Shown piece by piece: positions 7,008-7,614 of a DNA stretch of 7,614 nt. The position numbers and the translations under genes were made by a program. The stretch covers positions 1-7,614 of the forward strand of contig JAFLEG010000188.1 in the NCBI GenBank assembly GCA_017302195.1. Direction: 5' to 3'. The stretch is from Verrucomicrobiota bacterium (GTDB lineage: Bacteria > Verrucomicrobiota > Verrucomicrobiia > Limisphaerales > UBA9464). The notes under the pieces were generated by a model. That model did not search any database. It was not told the origin of the DNA and saw only the letters and a program-made list of their open reading frames with translations. The stretch's first letter is position 1, and the number at the start of each line of letters is the position of its first letter.

Positions 7008-7043
7008 GAGGTCTTGGGGTCCGGGAACCGGTCGCCGGCCCGC

Positions 7044-7614
7044 TCAACGGCCAAGCAGCGAGGCGGAATCGGTGTCCAGCAGCAGCGTGGCCTGCGGCTG
7101 CCGCCTCAGGAAGGAGGCGGGACAGGCGGTGGAAACCGGCCCCTCCAGCGCATCCCGCACCGGCACGGATTTCCGCTTCTCCGGCGCCAGGCAGAGCACG
7201 TTTCGCGCGGTCATCAGGGCCGGCACGGTCAGCGTCAGGGCGTATCCCGGCACCGCCTCCAGCGTGGGAAAGTGCCCCTCCTTCACCTGCTGCATCTTGC
7301 AGGCGTGGTCCAGCTTCACGAGCTTCACGTAGGCGGTGTCGTCAAAGCGGGCCACCGGGGGATCGTTGAACGCCAGGTGCCCGTTCTCCCCGACCCCCAT
7401 GCAGCACAGGTCAATGGGCTGCGCGCGCAGGAGCGCCGTGTAGCGATCGCATTCCACCTGCGGAAGGTCGGCGTCGCCCGCGATGTAGTGAAACACCCTG
7501 GGACGCACCAGCGACTCCACGCGGTCCTTCATGTAGCGGCGGAATCCGGCCGGATGCTCGGCCGGCAGCCCGAGGTATTCGTCCATGTGGAAGAGCGTGA
7601 CCTTGGACCAGTCC
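7044..7614 (-). CDS. nagB: Glucosamine-6-phosphate deaminase/isomerase-like protein NagB (N-terminus cut off)
   Basis: NagB converts glucosamine-6-phosphate to fructose-6-phosphate and ammonia in cytoplasmic amino-sugar catabolism. The visible 189 residues begin DWSKVTLFHMDEYLGLP; the open frame runs off the right edge, and the in-frame ATG at 7584-7586 is the Met of the conserved MDEY motif, not the start. The Asp of MDEY matches the E. coli catalytic Asp72. The loop GVGENGHLAFNDPP keeps the His of E. coli His143 but has Asn where E. coli has Asp141 and Asp where it has Glu148. I recall this GENGH...FNDPP form from a NagB/6-phosphogluconolactonase-like subfamily in Planctomycetes and Verrucomicrobia. 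STACPASFLRR near the end also fits. About a quarter of the protein is missing. A 6-phosphogluconolactonase-like or other sugar-phosphate activity is possible. Confidence 0.9.
   Translation of the reverse strand, partial: DWSKVTLFHMDEYLGLPAEHPAGFRRYMKDRVESLVRPRVFHYIAGDADLPQVECDRYTALLRAQPIDLCCMGVGENGHLAFNDPPVARFDDTAYVKLVKLDHACKMQQVKEGHFPTLEAVPGYALTLTVPALMTARNVLCLAPEKRKSVPVRDALEGPVSTACPASFLRRQPQATLLLDTDSASLLGR

Noticed and set aside
6595..7047. N-terminal extension of the truA frame through ruvX, giving a 438-residue protein
   Set aside because: The extra 151 residues are Arg/Ala/Gly-rich, match nothing in TruA, and lie opposite no gene but in another frame of the well-supported ruvX. The ATGA junction gives a normal TruA.
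7587..7614. Treating the ATG at 7584-7586 as the nagB start
   Set aside because: The frame upstream encodes DWSKVTLFH, which runs directly into the conserved MDEY motif, so this Met is internal and the true start is outside the window.

Overview
The window is GC-rich DNA, most likely from a member of the Verrucomicrobiota (Pedosphaera/Limisphaerales-like). That assignment is an inference. It rests mainly on the large secreted protein with 'Gloeo/Verruco' (GloVer) choice-anchor tandem repeats. The sequence style of the NagB-like sugar-phosphate enzyme and the scarcity of Shine-Dalgarno motifs fit it. No mobile element, CRISPR array, tRNA or rRNA gene was seen.

Layout. Left block, plus strand: a short open frame enters from the left edge and stops at 113-115. 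It is followed three bases later by a GTG-started photolyase/cryptochrome-like FAD-domain protein (119-1384). A convergent gap of about 116 bp with two weak hairpins follows. Everything to the right is on the minus strand. In transcription order it is: the end of a NagB-type glucosamine-6-phosphate deaminase/isomerase (7614-7044, truncated by the window edge), ruvX/yqgF (7007-6591), truA (6594-5731, overlapping ruvX by ATGA), trmL (5711-5244), then, after 143 bp, the 1199-residue secreted GloVer-repeat protein (5100-1501).

Function. ruvX, truA and trmL form a tight cluster (4-bp overlap, then a 19-bp gap) with an RNA theme: 16S rRNA end maturation, pseudouridylation of the tRNA anticodon arm, and 2'-O-methylation of tRNA wobble position 34. 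NagB lies 36 bp upstream in the same direction and may be co-transcribed, although its role is in amino-sugar catabolism. The GloVer protein is probably exported and is likely a separate unit.

The most interesting item is the photolyase-like protein. Its FAD/DNA-binding helical domain is at the N-terminus, with most of the expected FAD and lesion-pocket residues. A second region that looks like an alpha/beta fold follows at the C-terminus, so the usual photolyase domain order appears inverted. No multi-gene defence or otherwise clearly novel system could be supported.
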